From: a virus
IMG/VR virus record: IMGVR_UViG_3300008113_000530
Span: 1 to 39,537 of that record
Length of the DNA: 39,537 nucleotides
Strand: one strand, 5' to 3'
A model generated the notes under the pieces. The model was not told where the DNA came from and did no database searches. It saw nothing but the letters and a program-made list of their open reading frames with translations. Made by a program: the position numbers and the translations under genes. Shown piece after piece: positions 39,410 to 39,537 of this stretch. Position 1 is the first letter of the stretch. Each line of letters begins with the position of its first letter.

Positions 39410-39537
39410 GCCAGTTCGCGTTGTTTTTTAACAACAGCCGCCATGCTGTCGATAAAGCCCTTTTGCTCGCGCTTGCTCATCAGCGCCAGCATCTGCACAG
39501 CCATGCTCTCCAAGTAGCCAGCGGCATAGGCGTGTGA
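39406..39537 (-). CDS. C-terminal end of a gene entering from the right
   Basis: The minus strand reads SHAYAAGYLESMAVQMLALM, SKREQKGFIDSMAAVVKKQR and ELA, then stops in the -35 hexamer at 39406-39408. It is a helical, basic C-terminus in the same composition class as the other leftward early genes. The start lies beyond the window. Confidence 0.6.
   Translation of the reverse strand, partial: SHAYAAGYLESMAVQMLALMSKREQKGFIDSMAAVVKKQRELA

Overview
The window is a piece of a T4-like contractile-tailed phage genome (exo-T4-even type, resembling marine cyanophages and pelagiphages). Recognisable T4 homologues are gp15, gp14, gp13, gp18, gp19, gp4, gp16, gp17, gp32, UvsX, UvsW, gp61 and gp41. Several lineage-specific proteins that I recognise from marine T4-like phages lie between them. 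No photosynthesis gene, integrase, tRNA, CRISPR array or insertion sequence is visible, and the host cannot be named from this window.

Layout. (1) 1-16000 is the virion and packaging block. gp15 and gp14 are on the minus strand, divergent from gp13. Then come a possible capsid-targeted protein, a broken dNMP kinase overlapping an HNH gene, a very large tail sheath (gp18), the tail tube (gp19), a second tube-like protein, gp4, both terminase subunits (gp16, gp17), two possible internal or core proteins, a 2OG-Fe(II) oxygenase and a 632-residue probable virion protein. (2) 16000-18830 holds recombination genes: gp32, uvsX, an acidic small protein and a possible UvsY analogue. (3) 18800-25200 is an island of sugar and methyl transferases: at least four DxD-type glycosyltransferases, two methyltransferases, a pair of diverged GT-B-like paralogues and a DUF6445-like oxygenase. 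(4) 25200-35700 is a tightly overlapping replication and repair operon: an unknown 391-residue protein, UvsW, small conserved proteins, a DnaE-like fragment, primase gp61 and helicase gp41. It is interrupted by one late structural gene. (5) 36250-37060 contains a small membrane protein and a structured non-coding stretch with direct repeats and hairpins. (6) 37062-39537 is a leftward, more GC-rich set of small early genes, each with its own consensus sigma-70 promoter.

Control signals are unusually legible. Late genes carry T4-type TATAAATA boxes, and early units carry TTGACA-N17-TATAAT promoters. At many genes the promoter sits so close to the ATG that the mRNA should have no leader: TATAAATA to ATG is 4-5 nt at seven genes, and -10 to ATG is 6 nt at two early operons. 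Early promoters are repeatedly nested inside the 3' end of the gene before them. Two other genes have their Shine-Dalgarno sequence in the loop of an 8-bp hairpin. The late-promoted sugar island, the leaderless pattern and the structured 36640-37060 region are the best candidates for something not yet described.
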